From assembly GCF_016859285.1 (NCBI RefSeq), contig NC_053418.1:112501-176500 (forward strand): a stretch of 64,000 nucleotides of DNA, given 5' to 3'. Below the pieces are notes generated by a model. The model was not told the origin of the DNA. It worked only from the letters and a program-made list of their open reading frames with translations, and made no database searches. The DNA comes from Xiphias gladius (lineage: Eukaryota; Chordata; Actinopteri; Istiophoriformes; Xiphiidae). Below, one piece after another: positions 1-13,114 of this stretch (position 1 is its first letter; every line of letters begins with the position of its first letter). The position numbers were made by a program, and so were the translations under genes.

Positions 1-988
1 GCTACAGGAGGTGTCCCCAGGACCACCACTTGCCGTGATGACACTCGCACACACGAGGTGAAAACATAGCCAGCCCCACCAGTGTGTACATGTAATAACG
101 ACCCAGGTGTGTTTGAGGAGCAGCAGACAGTCTTCAGTCTGCTGTAGTCACAGCTCCATCTAGTGGCGACAGACAGAAACAGCAACGTTTCCTTCATCAC
201 TCGTCTGTTTTCACATTTAAACAACAGAAAATAAGAGAGGAACACGAGAAAGAGAAAGTTTCCATCATGCTCCCGAGCCCCGTAAGTTTCTCCTGAGTCC
301 TTAGGGGATCCAGACCCCCAGACTGAGATCCGACGGCTGGACCAGTAACAGCTCAGACTTTCCCTTATTACCGTGGAAAGTACCGCACATCTCCACGTTG
401 AGGTTCAGGTGTGTTGGCTTACCGTCCGTGCTGCTCCTCTGCAGAAGACTGATCAGGTAGGAGATCGGATCCTCAGGCTGATCAATCACCAGACTGGACA
501 CCAAGCTCTGAAACACACACACACACACACACTGATGATCTGACGATTCTCACATACCCAGCGTTCACCTGTCATGCGGAACAGCTGATAGACTATATTT
601 CCTAACATGACCTGTCACCGTGAAACACCTGGAGCCGTACACAGAAAACCGTCCCGAGGACAAAGGTTCCATTTTACGTCTGTCTGTCCATCCGTCTACG
701 CTCCTGTGTGTCCATGGATACTTTATTTCTCATTCACCGACACACACCTGTCACCTGTCGGCCAATCAGTGAGGGAGTGAGTTCATGAAACCTGGTGTTA
801 TCATGATGTCATCCTTCTCCTCACCATCTTCAGAGGAAACTTAGAAAGGTTCGGCGTCGGTTCGGGGCACAAAGGTGGGTTTAACCTGCAGACGGGTCCT
901 TTACCTGCACCAGGTGGAAGACGCCGTGCTCGTCGGCGTAAACTGACATCTGGGGAGGAATCCTCAGAGGTTTCACCGTCTCGTCCAT
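1..988 (-). CDS. ak8: Adenylate kinase 8, N-terminal exons (partial)
   Basis: AK8 is a nucleoside monophosphate kinase with two adenylate kinase domains, linked in vertebrates to motile cilia and flagella. Three minus-strand exons are visible: 988-905 (28 codons from the ATG), 507-423, and 43-1, which is cut by the window edge. Exon 1 carries R-I-P-P-Q-M and exon 2 carries D-Q-P-E-D-P-I, both close to the start of human AK8 (RIPPEM, HQPEDPI). Exon 3 begins V-V-V-L-G-T-P-P, the strand leading into the first P-loop, and the rest of the Walker A motif lies outside the window. Splice phases agree (0 after exon 1, 1 after exon 2). The exon 3 acceptor is the least certain point, because a second AG eight codons later would also keep the frame if a shorter linker is allowed. 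The gene lies tail-ward of tsc1 on the same strand, as in human 9q34. Confidence 0.85.
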
Positions 989-1932
989 CGGGAGGCGGAG
1001 GAGGAGGATGAAGGCTGACTGTCTGACAGCGGATGCACGAGAGTTGGTTCTTTCCCTGAGGACCATGAACACATCACATTTGGGAGATCCAGCACAGAAA
1101 TATAAAAACACCAGACCGGGGTTGACTTCAGTTTGTCAGCGGAGGGAAACCTGCCTGAAACTGGATTTGAAAAGCCAGCCCGGTCCTGGTCTGAGCACAG
1201 CAGGTTTTCACGTGGACCTGGATTTATGTGGAGAAGAACGGTGACCTCGTGACTGAGAAGCTTCAGCTTCAGCGTCTAAACCTGTCTGAAAGTGAGAAAC
1301 GGGGGAAAAGAATCCCCTGAGGTGTTTCTTTACAGATGGACGTGCAGCGTTGTCATTTCGTCGTGGGGCTGAAACCAGCGCTCATCCTCACTATTGATTA
1401 CTCTGTTTGTTTTCTTGATTAATCGATGAGTCGTTCTGTCTGTAAAATGTCAGTAGGGTGAAAAAGCCTGTTTTGATTTGTCTCAGGCCAAGATGGCGAC
1501 TCCAACCAGCAGCCCCAAACCCAAACGTCTCTCCTCGCTCCTGCGATGAGCGACACCGTGGCAGATTAACTTGCCGCCGAACGACTCATTAATTCGTCGA
1601 CTAATCGTTGCAGCTCGGTGTAATCATGTCTTTTCGTGCAGCGGAGCAATACTTCCGTTTCCGGCCGCGCCTCGGTAAGATGAGCCGCTTTATGTCGTTT
1701 TACATGGAAACGTTGAATTTTGAGAAGCGAAACAAAAACATATTTAAAGCAGGACTGAAACTCAGACCAACGATGTTCGACAACAAACCGACACCAGCCT
1801 TTTGTGTTGATTTGTCAAAGGGCGGGAACAGAAACGGACGTCAGGAGTCTCACGGGGGTTTTAAATGAAACACCTGCAGGAAAAGCTCCGGCAGAAAACT
1901 CGTGCTTAGTTTCAAACAGGTATGAAACTCAC
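989..1932. other. ak8 upstream or 5' intron region
   Basis: No gene is seen here. If the proposed 5' UTR exon is right, this is the first ak8 intron. Around 1385-1620 there is a diverged copy of a repeat with ATTAATCGAT-type motifs and 'ttgcagctc', the family listed at 16125-16390. Confidence 0.4.
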
Positions 1933-2095
1933 CTGCCGTTTCAGGAGCCGGTTGCTAGGACGCGTCCGCTTGTTGTTGGGGAAGAACGTCATCAGCGCGC
2001 GTGAGGGGCGGCAGTGCGGGCGTTTCCTAGCAACGCCGCGGAGAGCGACTGCATTGAAACCGTAACAACGGAAACCGGAAGTCTTTATTATCGAC
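1933..2095 (-). promoter_or_regulatory. ak8: CpG-rich promoter and probable 5' UTR exon of ak8
   Basis: This stretch is CpG-dense against AT-rich surroundings. Read on the minus strand it ends in a perfect donor (CGGCAG|gtgagt, junction after 1933), so it probably contains a non-coding first exon spliced to the ATG exon near 988. It holds two RFX-like half-sites sharing CCTAGCAAC in opposite orientation (1950-1963 and 2022-2034) and an ETS/GABP-type ACCGGAAGT at 2074-2082. RFX factors drive cilium genes, which fits ak8. No TATA box is seen. The transcription start is inferred, and a divergent promoter serving an unseen plus-strand transcript is possible. Confidence 0.5.
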
Positions 2096-2179
2096 ATTCA
2101 CAAACAAGAAAGTGATTTTTGAATTTATTTATTTATTTTTCATTTAAGTTTGTTTTTCAGTTACAGTGAAACCGCCGCG

Positions 2180-3150
2180 AACCTTCAAAATAAGAGGCAT
2201 CTGACTCATATCGTATATATTATTGCATTATAAATACTGGTGCATTCATCTGCTCATCACTTTAATGCTGCAGCTGTTCAGCTCATTTCAACTCATTTTA
2301 TATACTGTCGGAAAGCTTCATCTATAATAATGAATCATAATTCATTAGTTGATTATATTTTGCTCCAATAATCCAAATCTACTGGTAACTACAGTTTTAC
2401 AAAAAAAATGAACAAACTACAATATTTCCCTCTGAGATCTAGTGGAGTAGAAGTATGAAATAACAGACAATGGAAACACTCAAGTAAAAAGTATCTCTAA
2501 ACTGTACTTAAGTACAGTACTTGAGTAAATGGGCTGAGTTACTTTCCACCCTCGGATTCTCTCCTTGAAATTTCCAATCCAAAATCCTCAATTTGAAGGT
2601 TTCATTGAAATAATTTGAAGATCGTTTAAAGCTAATGTATAAAGTGGGTCTTCACAGGATCGACATCGTACCTGAGTTTCAGTCCAGATAACAAAACTAT
2701 ACTCTTTTCAATACCCAGTGGTGGAATGTAACTAAGTAACTGTACTTAAGTTACAGTTTGAGGTACTTGTATTTAACATGAATTTTTCCACTTTCTGCTA
2801 CTTTATACGTCTACTCCTCTTTTTTTTTTTAACAGCTTTAGTTACTATTTACTTTTCAGATTAAGATTTCCCCCCAAAAAACACGCTACAGTGAGTTGTT
2901 AGAGATAAAACCAGTGGTTTCAGAAACTGAATCCAGATCAGTGAATCGGAACCGTCTTTCTTCTTCTGTCCTCTCCCATGAATCATCTGACGACCCCTCG
3001 GGTTCACCCGGTGACCCTCTGCAGGGGCCCGACCCCCAGGTGTACTGCTGATACTTTAACTACATGAAGTAGTTTTACTGTGATGCTTTAGGTACATGTA
3101 GCTGATCATGCTCCTGTACTTAGTTCATTCCTCCAACACTGTCAATATCT
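2180..3150. repeat. Two copies of an ACTTAAGTAC-rich interspersed repeat
   Basis: The segment 2180-2560 ends in 'tacttaagtacagtacttgagtaaatg' followed by 'ttactttccaccctcgg'. The segment 2715-3150 opens with 'gtggtggaatgtaactaagtaac'. Both match a repeat I recall as common in percomorph introns and intergenic DNA. The ends contain short palindromic ACTTAAGT blocks, which suggests a non-autonomous DNA transposon, but I see no coding potential. Further copies are at 43545-43700, 59325-59880 and 60250-60770. Confidence 0.55.
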
Positions 3151-5191
3151 AACTCTGAGAACCAGAAACTTACACTGGTGAAATGATCCGATCAAAGAAA
3201 AAGTGAGCAAGATTATCAATCATTTTATGACAAGGTTTAGTACCTGACAGTTGTTGAAACTCGCTGCTACAGACACATTTCAGACACATTTCAGTATTGA
3301 GAACAGGATATTTCAGAGATTTCAGAAGGCTTTATTTTTAGTGTTCACAGTTTTAACATCCGTCTCTTCAGGCTGGTGATACACAGAGCAACACAACTGC
3401 TGGCAACAAGCACAGATTTTCGATGCTTCCTGAGAGCAACATGTTTCCGAGGTGAATGCAGCAACACTGCCGCGGAAAAGGTGCCGTGTTGAGTTGCTGC
3501 CCAACAATGAGAAAGAAAGAAAAAACCCCCCCGAATTATTAGTGAGTCCGATTCATTCGGTTTAATCAGCTGGATTCAGAGAAAGTCTTTGGATTGTCAT
3601 CTGTTTTTATCCTGATCTGAAACTGATCCCCCTCCGTTTTTGGCTTAAAGGACTAGTTCAACATTTGGAAAATAGTGTTCTTCTCTTTCTCTCTGAGTCA
3701 GATGGATATCAGTCTCATTTCTCTGTCACGCGATGGATGGCGGAGATGGAAAGATTCTCACGTTTAAGACCTGCCAGCGTTTACGCCATCAAGCCGACTG
3801 TGTGATTACAGAGTTGGTCGTGTGAGGGTTAAAATACTGCGCCATGACAATAAAACACCAGATCCTTTATAATCTGACTTTAATGAACAGAACAACAGAC
3901 TTTGGTCGATGTTAAGTGACCATGTTTGTTTGCTTTCCTCAGAAAAGTCCTAGTTTCAAAGTCCTTATTACGACTTGGAAGTTGACGTGAACAATACTTA
4001 CAAGTCCGAAACTCTTAATTATGTTAACCTGAACACGTCATAAGTACAGAGCTGGAGCCGGAACACAGTTAGCCTAGCTTAGCATAAAGACTAGAAGCAG
4101 CAGTTCAACAGTATTTCTCACAATGTAAAACTATTCCCATAAGCTAGGCTTAACACGTCCTGTACCTGTCCCTGGGCTGAACGCACAGAAAAACAAACTG
4201 CTCTCTACTTTGTCAGCTGACTCTGACTTCCTGAGTTGCCAACCTGAGGAGATATTTTTCCCGAAGTGAGGGAACATTCTGGTGAGTTTAGATGCACGCT
4301 AACCACTTAATCACAGCAACATTGAGGCCTGTTACTGCAGCCGACGTCTCACCACAGACTATTTGACTGCAAAATGAGTTTGTGAGCTTCTGACGTGTTT
4401 CGAAATACACAAAAACTAGTCTGTTTATGCTTCAAGTCAGAAGTTTAGCGGAGAAAAACGGAACACAGAAGCCAGTGTCTTGATCAATTCGAAATTTAGC
4501 TACATACATAAGGTAGGAGATTATGAAAGTCTGTGTCGGGAGCGGACACGTCTGATGGTTTACGGACAAATAAACCAGCATGTTAGTATGTAAATAGAAA
4601 ATACAAAGGACCGAGAATAGAGCCCTGAAGAACCCCACAATCAACTGTGGACTCCGTCAGTGTTATGATCACGTCGGTCTGTAACTGCTGGATGTGGAAA
4701 TATGAAGCTGTTCGATCACATATTAGACACAAACTACTTCATAAGATGATAATATGTCCGATGTTTTGCCTGCAGCTTTTTTTTGCCGAAAACAGGTAGA
4801 TTACTGCAGCTTTAATTATAAATTAACGAAACTTTTGATCATTACAATATTGTTACTCATCAGTCCACTGTACATTGTATTGCCAGTGTCTGATTTCACT
4901 TAGTGTTTTGATGCTGCTGTAGCATCCTGTGATGCGTTTGTAACGTGCGTGGAAAACGGGTCTTTGGGCGACAGTAAGGCAGTGTCATGTTCTCGCTAAC
5001 TCCGGATCATTGGTTACAGATTTTTTTGGTATTTCCGAGGTTTCCACTCAGGTGTTTTTAATGCACAGGCTGAAAACGTGAATAAAAACAGGTGTATGGA
5101 AACAGACTCAGGGTATCTACCCAGTCAGCGGTAGTCTGCTGACACCTGGACTGCCGCTAATCTCTCCCTTTGGCCGGTCTCTGGTCCTCCG
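3150..5191 (-). other. Region downstream of tsc1: probable 3' UTR and repeats
   Basis: No coding region is seen. The part next to the tsc1 stop is presumably its 3' UTR, and an AATAAA read on the minus strand at 3336-3331 is one possible poly(A) signal about 1.9 kb downstream. A diverged interspersed repeat (about 3645-3740 and 4060-4100, with AGCCTAGCTTAGCATAAAGACT) lies inside and is the family seen more intact at 39690-39970. The 3' end of the transcript cannot be fixed by eye. Confidence 0.35.
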
Positions 5192-8100
5192 TCAGTACTC
5201 CGGCAGCGTCTCATCGTAGTCCATGATGCTCAGCTCGTGTCTCCTCTGTCGAACAGTGAGGGTCAGCTCTGCCCGTGGGGCAGGACCTGGAGGCAGAGCC
5301 GGAGGTTTAGAGGCAGGGATGCTGGGAGCTGCTGCCTGGCTCGGAGGCTCCGTCTGGGGGCTCCCTGAGAGGAGGGTGGCCTCTTCTGCCGCCTGACCCA
5401 GGGGAAGGCTCTCTGGCTGGACCTCCTCATCCTCCTGCGCCTCCGCTTCCCGTGGCTCCTCCTGCTCCTGGCTGTGATTGGTCGATCTAAATAGCTGCCG
5501 TGCTCGCTGCTCCAGGAACGAGCCGACGGCCAGGGGGGAGTCGATGGGGGACAGGGAGAGGGGGGAGGAGGAGCAGGAGGCGAGGTGCAAGGGGGAGGTG
5601 GAGAGAGCCTCCACAGCTCCGTTTACTATACCAACGGAAGAAGAGGAGGGGCAGGACCTGAGGCTACCCTGAGCAACGGGTAAGGCGACACTGCCGCCGT
5701 TTGGCCTGAGGGAGAGAAAGATCACATCACATGACATCATCAGTTGTATCTTCTGATTGGTTGCATTAGACAGTTTAAAGCGCCACTATGACACTTCTGA
5801 AAGAAGAAATATCACCATCTTTCTCTTAAATATAAAATGTCCAATTCATAAATAATGAAACGGACCTTTGTTCGCTTCAGTACACTCAGGTGTTTCCCTA
5901 CTACAGCCTCCGGTGGTCTGGTATGACCAGTAGCTTATGGTGGCTAACGTTAGCCATCTTTAAATACGTATTGATTCTTCTTTAGCTGTGGTACTAATAC
6001 ACTATGGTTTTAGGATTCACCTGTACCCATAAATATTACTTGTGGCCACAGTGGGTGCAGTTCAGCAAACGCTGCCCCGATTAGCTGTAAACTTTAATAT
6101 ATTTAATCTATAATTCAAATTTTTAAATTATGTCCAAAACGTTCTATCAAAGAAACCTGGTCAAATGTTCACATTGTAAGGCGGCGATATTTTCATTTAT
6201 TTTGTAAACAACACAACAGAGGGAAAGAGTTACCTTTTTTATTCACCTCTGTGTATTTTCCTACAAATTCCATGTAAGTAAAATGTAATAGACAAAAAGA
6301 AAACGAAATCTACTCACTTTATTCCTGATATTCTGTTAAATTTCTAAGTCATTAAGCAGCGAAGAGCCAAATAATTCTCGAAAACCTGTAAGATTATTGG
6401 CTAAAATGACTCAGATGAATATGTTTACGTCTTTCCACCTCTGCGCCTACATGTGAATTCATTTCAACTGAATGTAAAGAGCTCCCTGTGTTATCCTTAT
6501 ATCTAATGTTAATAACGATGCTTTAAAAATCTAATGTTATGATTTGCTTTCTCTTTTTCTTCCTACACTTGTACATGTTTCTGTATTATTAGTGTTTGAC
6601 CGGTTTTCATAAAGTTTAAACAAAAGGCCGACAAACACCCAGAGGCTATTCCTGAACACCTGTAGTGACATCAGGGTGTGACCTCGCTCGGACCAGTTTA
6701 CCTGCTGCAGACGTCCTGAGGCAGGCTGAGTGCGTGTGCGTCCAGGTGGACCTGGCTGTACAGGTGAAGCATCTCCGTCTGTAGATTCTGGGTGATTCTC
6801 CTCAGAGCGACACAGCGACTCTCGCAGGCCGACAGCTCAGCTCTGACGCACAAACGCAAACACACTCGGGTTTATTCTCAGTTCTAATCGAAGGTTCTCG
6901 GGATGGAAACAGACGAAGCAATAAAAAATAATTATTCTAATACTTCTGCTATTGCTGTTCCTGTCCCTGCTGCTGTCAAGGTTCATTCACATTACAGACG
7001 AAAACCAAAGGTAGGTTTGATTTCAGAAGGGGGGGTGTTACAGTAGCCTCAGAGGTTCTGGTAAAAAAACTCTGTAAATACATAAAAGCTGCCTTATATT
7101 TAAATAAACCTCGCAAATAACACTCTATGGAATTAACTGCTGGGCGTTTTCAACATTCATTTTAGTCTAATAAAAAAAATACATGTAAATTGTGGTTTTA
7201 TTAATACACTAACACCACTTACAAGTTTTCCTCACCATAACTTTTCACCTTAAGATCTGCTTCTGTCCTTTACTGCCTTGTCTTTGACTGATGTTAAATG
7301 ACAGTTTTTAGGAGAATACGGACTATAAATAATTACATAAAATAAATGACTTTTTCACCAGAAAAACAGGCAGAGGAAGTTTGTGTTTTCACAGCCCTGA
7401 GTTGTGTCTGCAGGTTTAACTTTCCCCAATACAGGCTAGGGCAGTAGCATCTATGTAGCCTGAGAGGCGAAATCCAGGGCAACGTCACTGAGTCACTGAG
7501 TCACTGTGAGCAGACCTCTGCCGATTACTTTGAACTCTCAGTAAAACCTGAAAGAGTTAAACTCACCAACGTTTTTAATCAACATCTCTGGATTTCAGCA
7601 GCTGGACAAAGATTCTGTTTACAGAGATTTTAGTCAGTAAATTAACTAGAAACTATAAAAGTCAGGGCAACATGCCCCCCCCCCATCCTCAGTGGAAATC
7701 TGCCCCCTGCCCATAGGTCAGGGGTAGTGGATGGTACTACCTTAGCTATAATGCTAACCAAACCTGGTCCTTACATTTTTGTCTGATCTGATCTGAGGTC
7801 AGTTTGTTATTGTTCCAGTTCTGGAAGCTCACAAACACAAGTTGTTAGTTTTTCCTCCATCTTTCAGTTCAAGCAGTGGTCAGCAGTGATTGGCTGAGCC
7901 CACAGAGGTCAGAGCAGCTCAGGTCAAAGCTCAAATTGAGGTGAACTTCAGGCGCTCAGACTTCCACACTGAGACACCGCTACACAGGAATGAGGGGTTT
8001 TTCAGTGGTGATGTGAATTCACCATTTTCCTCTAATAAGAAGAAGAAAGCTCTGATTTAATGAGCAGTGGCGTCTTGAGCTGACACGGTTCATTGATTAA

Positions 8101-11100
8101 TTAGTTTTTAGGCTTATAGAAAATGAATCTGCAACTAGTCTGATAAATGGTCACAATAATCAATAGTCAATGCTCAATGCTCAATAATCATCTGAGTCAT
8201 TTCTGGATGAAAATCACCATCCATCCTCTGGTGAGTGTTTTCTGACCCGGTAACTTGACTGTTGAATGAAACGAGACGTGAAGACGTCTCCGTGGATTCT
8301 GACAATTTAAAAGATGAATCGATTAGCTCAGAGAATAATCGGTAGAGTAATTGATAATGAAAATGATGACTGACGGGAAAGTTGAAGAGGAAATTGTGTT
8401 TCCAACTTATTGTCTGTTTGTGAATAAAAGGACTGGAGGTTCCTCTTTGTTTTTATTTTACTCAGCAGTTACTGTATGTTTGCCCCAAACTGAGGGTTAA
8501 TGACAGTTTCCGTTGGTTCTCGTTAACAGTTTATATTCATTAAATACTGAACCAGGACTCTGACCTGCTCTGGGCCTTGGTCTCCTCCAGAAGTTTCTTC
8601 TGATCCAAGATCAGCTGGTCCTTCTTGGCCAGCTGGTTCTCCAGCTCTGCTATCCTGTGATTGGCTGCCTCCAGCTTCTGTCTCTGCTGGACCTCACTGT
8701 CCTTCAGACGCTGGTACTCCTTACCCACACTGCACTGCAGCATGGACGCCTCCTGACCAACACACGCACACAGCGAGGGTTACTGAAACCTGGTCTCGGA
8801 TTTACAACATATCAAACTGCTAACAGTGAAATTTAGGACTGAAGTGGAAGTCAATTTTATTTATAGTCAGTTTAATTGATGGAGCCCAATATCACCTATT
8901 TGCCTTGATCTGTACAGCACCTTTGAATCGGATCAGGAACAACTTTAATGGGGAAAGATGAGATTACAAACCCCCCTCTTTGACTTCTCAACACAGACTG
9001 AGCAGACGAAAAGTTGTTCATCACATTTCTTTTGATGTAAAATGATCTTAGAGCTCAGGAGCTCTGTGCAGCTGGTTAAGTTCACTGTAAAGTGCGTTAC
9101 CTAAGCGTTACCTCCCTCCAGTTTGGTTTTTGTCCATTTCAGCCCACGTGTTTGTATTTTATCCCCATTTATATTAAATATAAGACATTGTTGTTAACTG
9201 TTAATGGAGATATAAAATCAAGCTTAAAAAAATCTGACTGCTTTGCAGAACAACACATCACTGTCACAGACCTCAGATATTACCTGAGTGAGTAAAGTGT
9301 TGTTCTGCCCGACCAACCTGTGATATTCACAAAGAAAAGCAGCAAATCTGCAGCAAATCTGATTATAATTATATAAAAAAACAGTGCAGGGCTTTTTTCT
9401 TTTCATCGACTATTCAATTAATCAAATAATCACTGGTGGAAATGATGGGGGACACCACAGTGGTAAGAGCAGTATGGGGGTGTGTGTTCTTTGTATTGGT
9501 GTTTGTGTGTGTGTGTGTTCTTACAGTCCAGTGGTCGGTCTCTACTCCCTCCAGCTGTTCAGTCAGAATTCTGTTAGTTTCTCTCAGCAGGACGATCTGC
9601 TGGTTCAACAGGAACATCTGCTGCTGCAGCTGCTCGCTGCTGCACAGCTGCAGACAAAACAGAGACAAGTCTCACTTCATCCAGAAAGAACTGAAACAGC
9701 ATCCACAGGTTTACAGACGTTGTCTGTTCGCTCCAACAACTATGGTTGAGGTTTTTACCACATGGTCAAAACGTGGAATCACATCAATGTACAAGCTCGA
9801 TATTGCCAACAATTTTATTTCTTTTGAACATCCATCAATCCACCCATCACTTCCATCCATCCATCAGTCCACCAATCTGTCCCTCCATCCACCCATCCAT
9901 CACTCCAACAATCTGTCCATCCACCCATCCATCACTCCATCCAGCTATCCATCCACCCATCCGCCCATCAATTCATCCATCAATCCATACATCTATCCAT
10001 CCATCACTCCATCAATATGTCCGCCCATCCAGCCATCCATGCATCAATTCATCGATCAATCCATACATCCATCCATCCATCATTCGATCAATATGTCCGC
10101 CCATCCACCAATCTGTCCATCCACCCATCTGTCCATCCATCCATCCGTCCATCCATCCATCCATCACTCCATCCAGCTATCCATTTATCCGCCCATCCAC
10201 CCATCTGTCCATCCATCTGCCCATCCACCCATCTGTCCATCCACCCATCCGTCCATCAATTCATCCATCAATCCATACATCCATCACTCCATCAATATGT
10301 ACGCCCATTCACCAATCTGTCCATCCACCCATCCGTCCATCCATCCATCCACCCACCCATCCATCCATCACTCCATCCATCACTCCATCCATCCATCCAC
10401 CCATCCATCACTCCATCCAGCTATCCATCCATCCATCCACCCATCCACTCCATCCATCCATCCATCCATCCGCCCATCCTCAGGTCGTGCTGGCAGCAGG
10501 TGAAGCAGGTTAGTCCTGACGTCCCTCTCCCCAGCAACATTTTCAGGCTCCTCCTGGAGGAACCTGAGGCGTTTCCAGGCCAGATCAGATATACTGTATA
10601 ATCCCTGCAGCTTGGTCTGGGTCTACCCCGGGGCCTCCTGCCAGTCTGCTATGTGCCTGGAAGACCTCCAGAGGAAGGCGCCTAGGATCCTGATCAGATG
10701 AACGAACTAGTGATGTTTTCATGGTGTACATTCAGTTCTTCATCCTGAGTCCTCAGATCTTCTTTTGTGAGGCCTGGTTTACATCAGTAGCTCCTTGTGG
10801 ACAACAAACTCAAAATGTATGAGTGCTTTTTCTAAGTCACAGTAGCTCTGACCCAGACTTCCAGTCCGGTCTCACTGACTGGACCCCAGGTTTGAGGACT
10901 CCTGACTCCAGTTAGCTTCTGTTGATGTCATCAGCCGAGAGCTTCACATAGTTTTTCCAACCTACACTGTGAATGTGTGAGTGACGTTTTCATTATGGAC
11001 AAGAACAACACAATGATTTGTGTGTTTTTTTTAAAACAGGTTGTGTTTGTTCATGATTGTATCTAAGATGAATCTGTCCCAAGTTTAAGACACATTTATA

Positions 11101-13063
11101 TAAAAATGCAGATTATTCCACAGGTTTCACTCACTTTTCTTACCAATATATTTTTGTTCAGTTGTTCAATAAAAACATTGTTCAAAGAAAAAACTGAAGG
11201 AGACCATCAAGACCCTGGTTCCGGATAAGTGAACTGTGAATGTTCCTATTTGATCTTATCTGAGGGAAATCATCAGAATCCAGAGGTCAGCTGAAGAGCT
11301 GGTGTTGACCTTTGTGAAGTTCAGGGCCGCTGTATTGAACACATCTGGACAGATGCTGTGCTTTCATTTATTGCTCTCTGTTCTTACTGTGGATGAACTG
11401 TTTGTCCTTCACATGCTCGGGGAACACGGATGTGTTTCTGTGTCAACAAAGAACATTAACATTGACTTTAAAGAGGGAACAAATTAAACCGTCCAATCAA
11501 AGTTCTCCTCACCTTCAGTGACAGCTGGGTCAGCTGGTGTTCAGCGTTGTAAGCCTTGTTATTGGCTTTCTGAAGCTCCGCCTCCAGATCTCTCAGCTTG
11601 CTCTGACACTCCTGAAGCTCGCTCTGAAACAGCCAACCACAACACACGTGGTTTTCAAACAGCCAATCACAATCACAGGACCAACATGATGCTTTTTACT
11701 GATGATGATGTTACATCAGCTCGTTGTTTTTTTCTCTGCATGTCAGTGTTTGTGTGATGCGACAGGTGCAAGTGAGACGATCAGATATTAATTACAGCTG
11801 AAACGATCAGTCATTTAATCAATTCATCTATCAACAGCATTGATTCTTTTGTCCCAGTGTCTAAACTTTTCTTCTTTTCTCTGTTTTATTTCACAGTAAC
11901 TGAACCTCTTTGGGTTTTGAGCTGTTGGTCAAACAAAACAAGAGATTTGAAGACGTCACCTTTGACTCTGGGAAACTGGAATGGACATTTTTCTTTACTG
12001 TCTGACATTTGATTGATTATTTTTGATCTGATTAGCTAGTTGCAGCCCAATACAAACCATGAATTTTGAAGACATGTCAACAACAACGCTGCACAGCAGT
12101 GTTTTTTTCATCGGAGGCAGGACTAAATTCTGAGTAAATGTCACGAATATGTACAGATCCTTTCTACCACGATACTTTGGTTGTTTTTTTTGACTATTTA
12201 AAGTGTAGAAATATGCTCTTCTTTTCTGTGCTGTTACTTTGTTATGGCCTGGTCTGTTTGCTTGTGTTTAGCAGCTACGTATAGTTTTAGCTCAGGTACG
12301 AGGTGAAATACTATCAAATACTAAGTATATGTATCCATCATATTTACCTGTTTTTCATATTTGAACCTCAACAGAAAAACAAACAGGTCATTTTTCTGTA
12401 GTGTGTACTATTGTGTGTATCAATGTGTGTATATGTACCTGCAGTCTCTGGTTTTCTCTCTGCTCGTCCTGTTGTTGCAGCAGCAGTTGTTGGATGCGTG
12501 TGTGCAGCTGCTTGGTTTGTGCGTGTGTGTCCTGCTGAAGCTGTGTGTAACGTCTTTGTTCTTCCTCCAGACTCAACTTCAGAGATCGAATCTCCTCGTT
12601 CTGAACACCGAGCTGGGCCTTCTGCAACACACAACAGACACACACACAAACAGAAGCACACACAGAAACACACAACATACACACACAGAAACACAAAGGG
12701 GGGCTGGTAACTCACAACATCATATTTTCCTGTTAAATGTAAAGTTTGTCTCTTTGGTCACATCAGAGGAAAGGTCAGAGGTCACCAAAACCATTAGGAT
12801 TCATCCTCTGTGTCATTATCAGAGTGTTAACCTGCGTGTGTTACCACGGTAACGCTGTGCCCAGACAGTGTTAACCTGTGTGTGTTACCATGGCGACGCT
12901 TTGCTCCTCCAGCGCGGTGGCGTTGATGACTCTCCGCAGCAGGCGGCGGTTTCTGACGGCGTGTTGCTGCCGTTTGAAACGTTCGTACTGAAGCTGACTG
13001 TGGATCAGCAACAACTGACTCCTCAGAGACTGAAGCTCCTCCCCCAGGGCCGGGCCTGACATA

Positions 13064-13114
<51 letters not shown>

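Larger units (their letters stand above)
6702..13055 (-). other. tsc1: tsc1 coiled-coil exons (coding exons 15-20)
   Basis: Residues from about 623 to 926 are almost all Glu, Gln, Lys, Leu and Arg in heptad-like order. Exon 15 carries [10 protein letters not shown], which is essentially invariant in TSC1, followed by R-N-R-R-L-L-R. Exon 17 carries E-L-Q-K-A-N-N-K, and exon 19 carries [11 protein letters not shown]. In human hamartin this coiled coil binds TSC2, and the far C-terminal part binds TBC1D7. Here the coiled coil runs without any frame break. Confidence 0.85.

Noticed and set aside
2100..5190. A spaca9 gene between ak8 and tsc1, as in human
   Set aside because: I found no exon resembling SPACA9 on either strand; the interval is repeats and probable tsc1 3' UTR.
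9436..10601. Open frames of up to 355 codons rich in His-Pro-Ser-Ile
   Set aside because: They are readings of the CCAT array in all three frames; no start context, splice sites or family resemblance.
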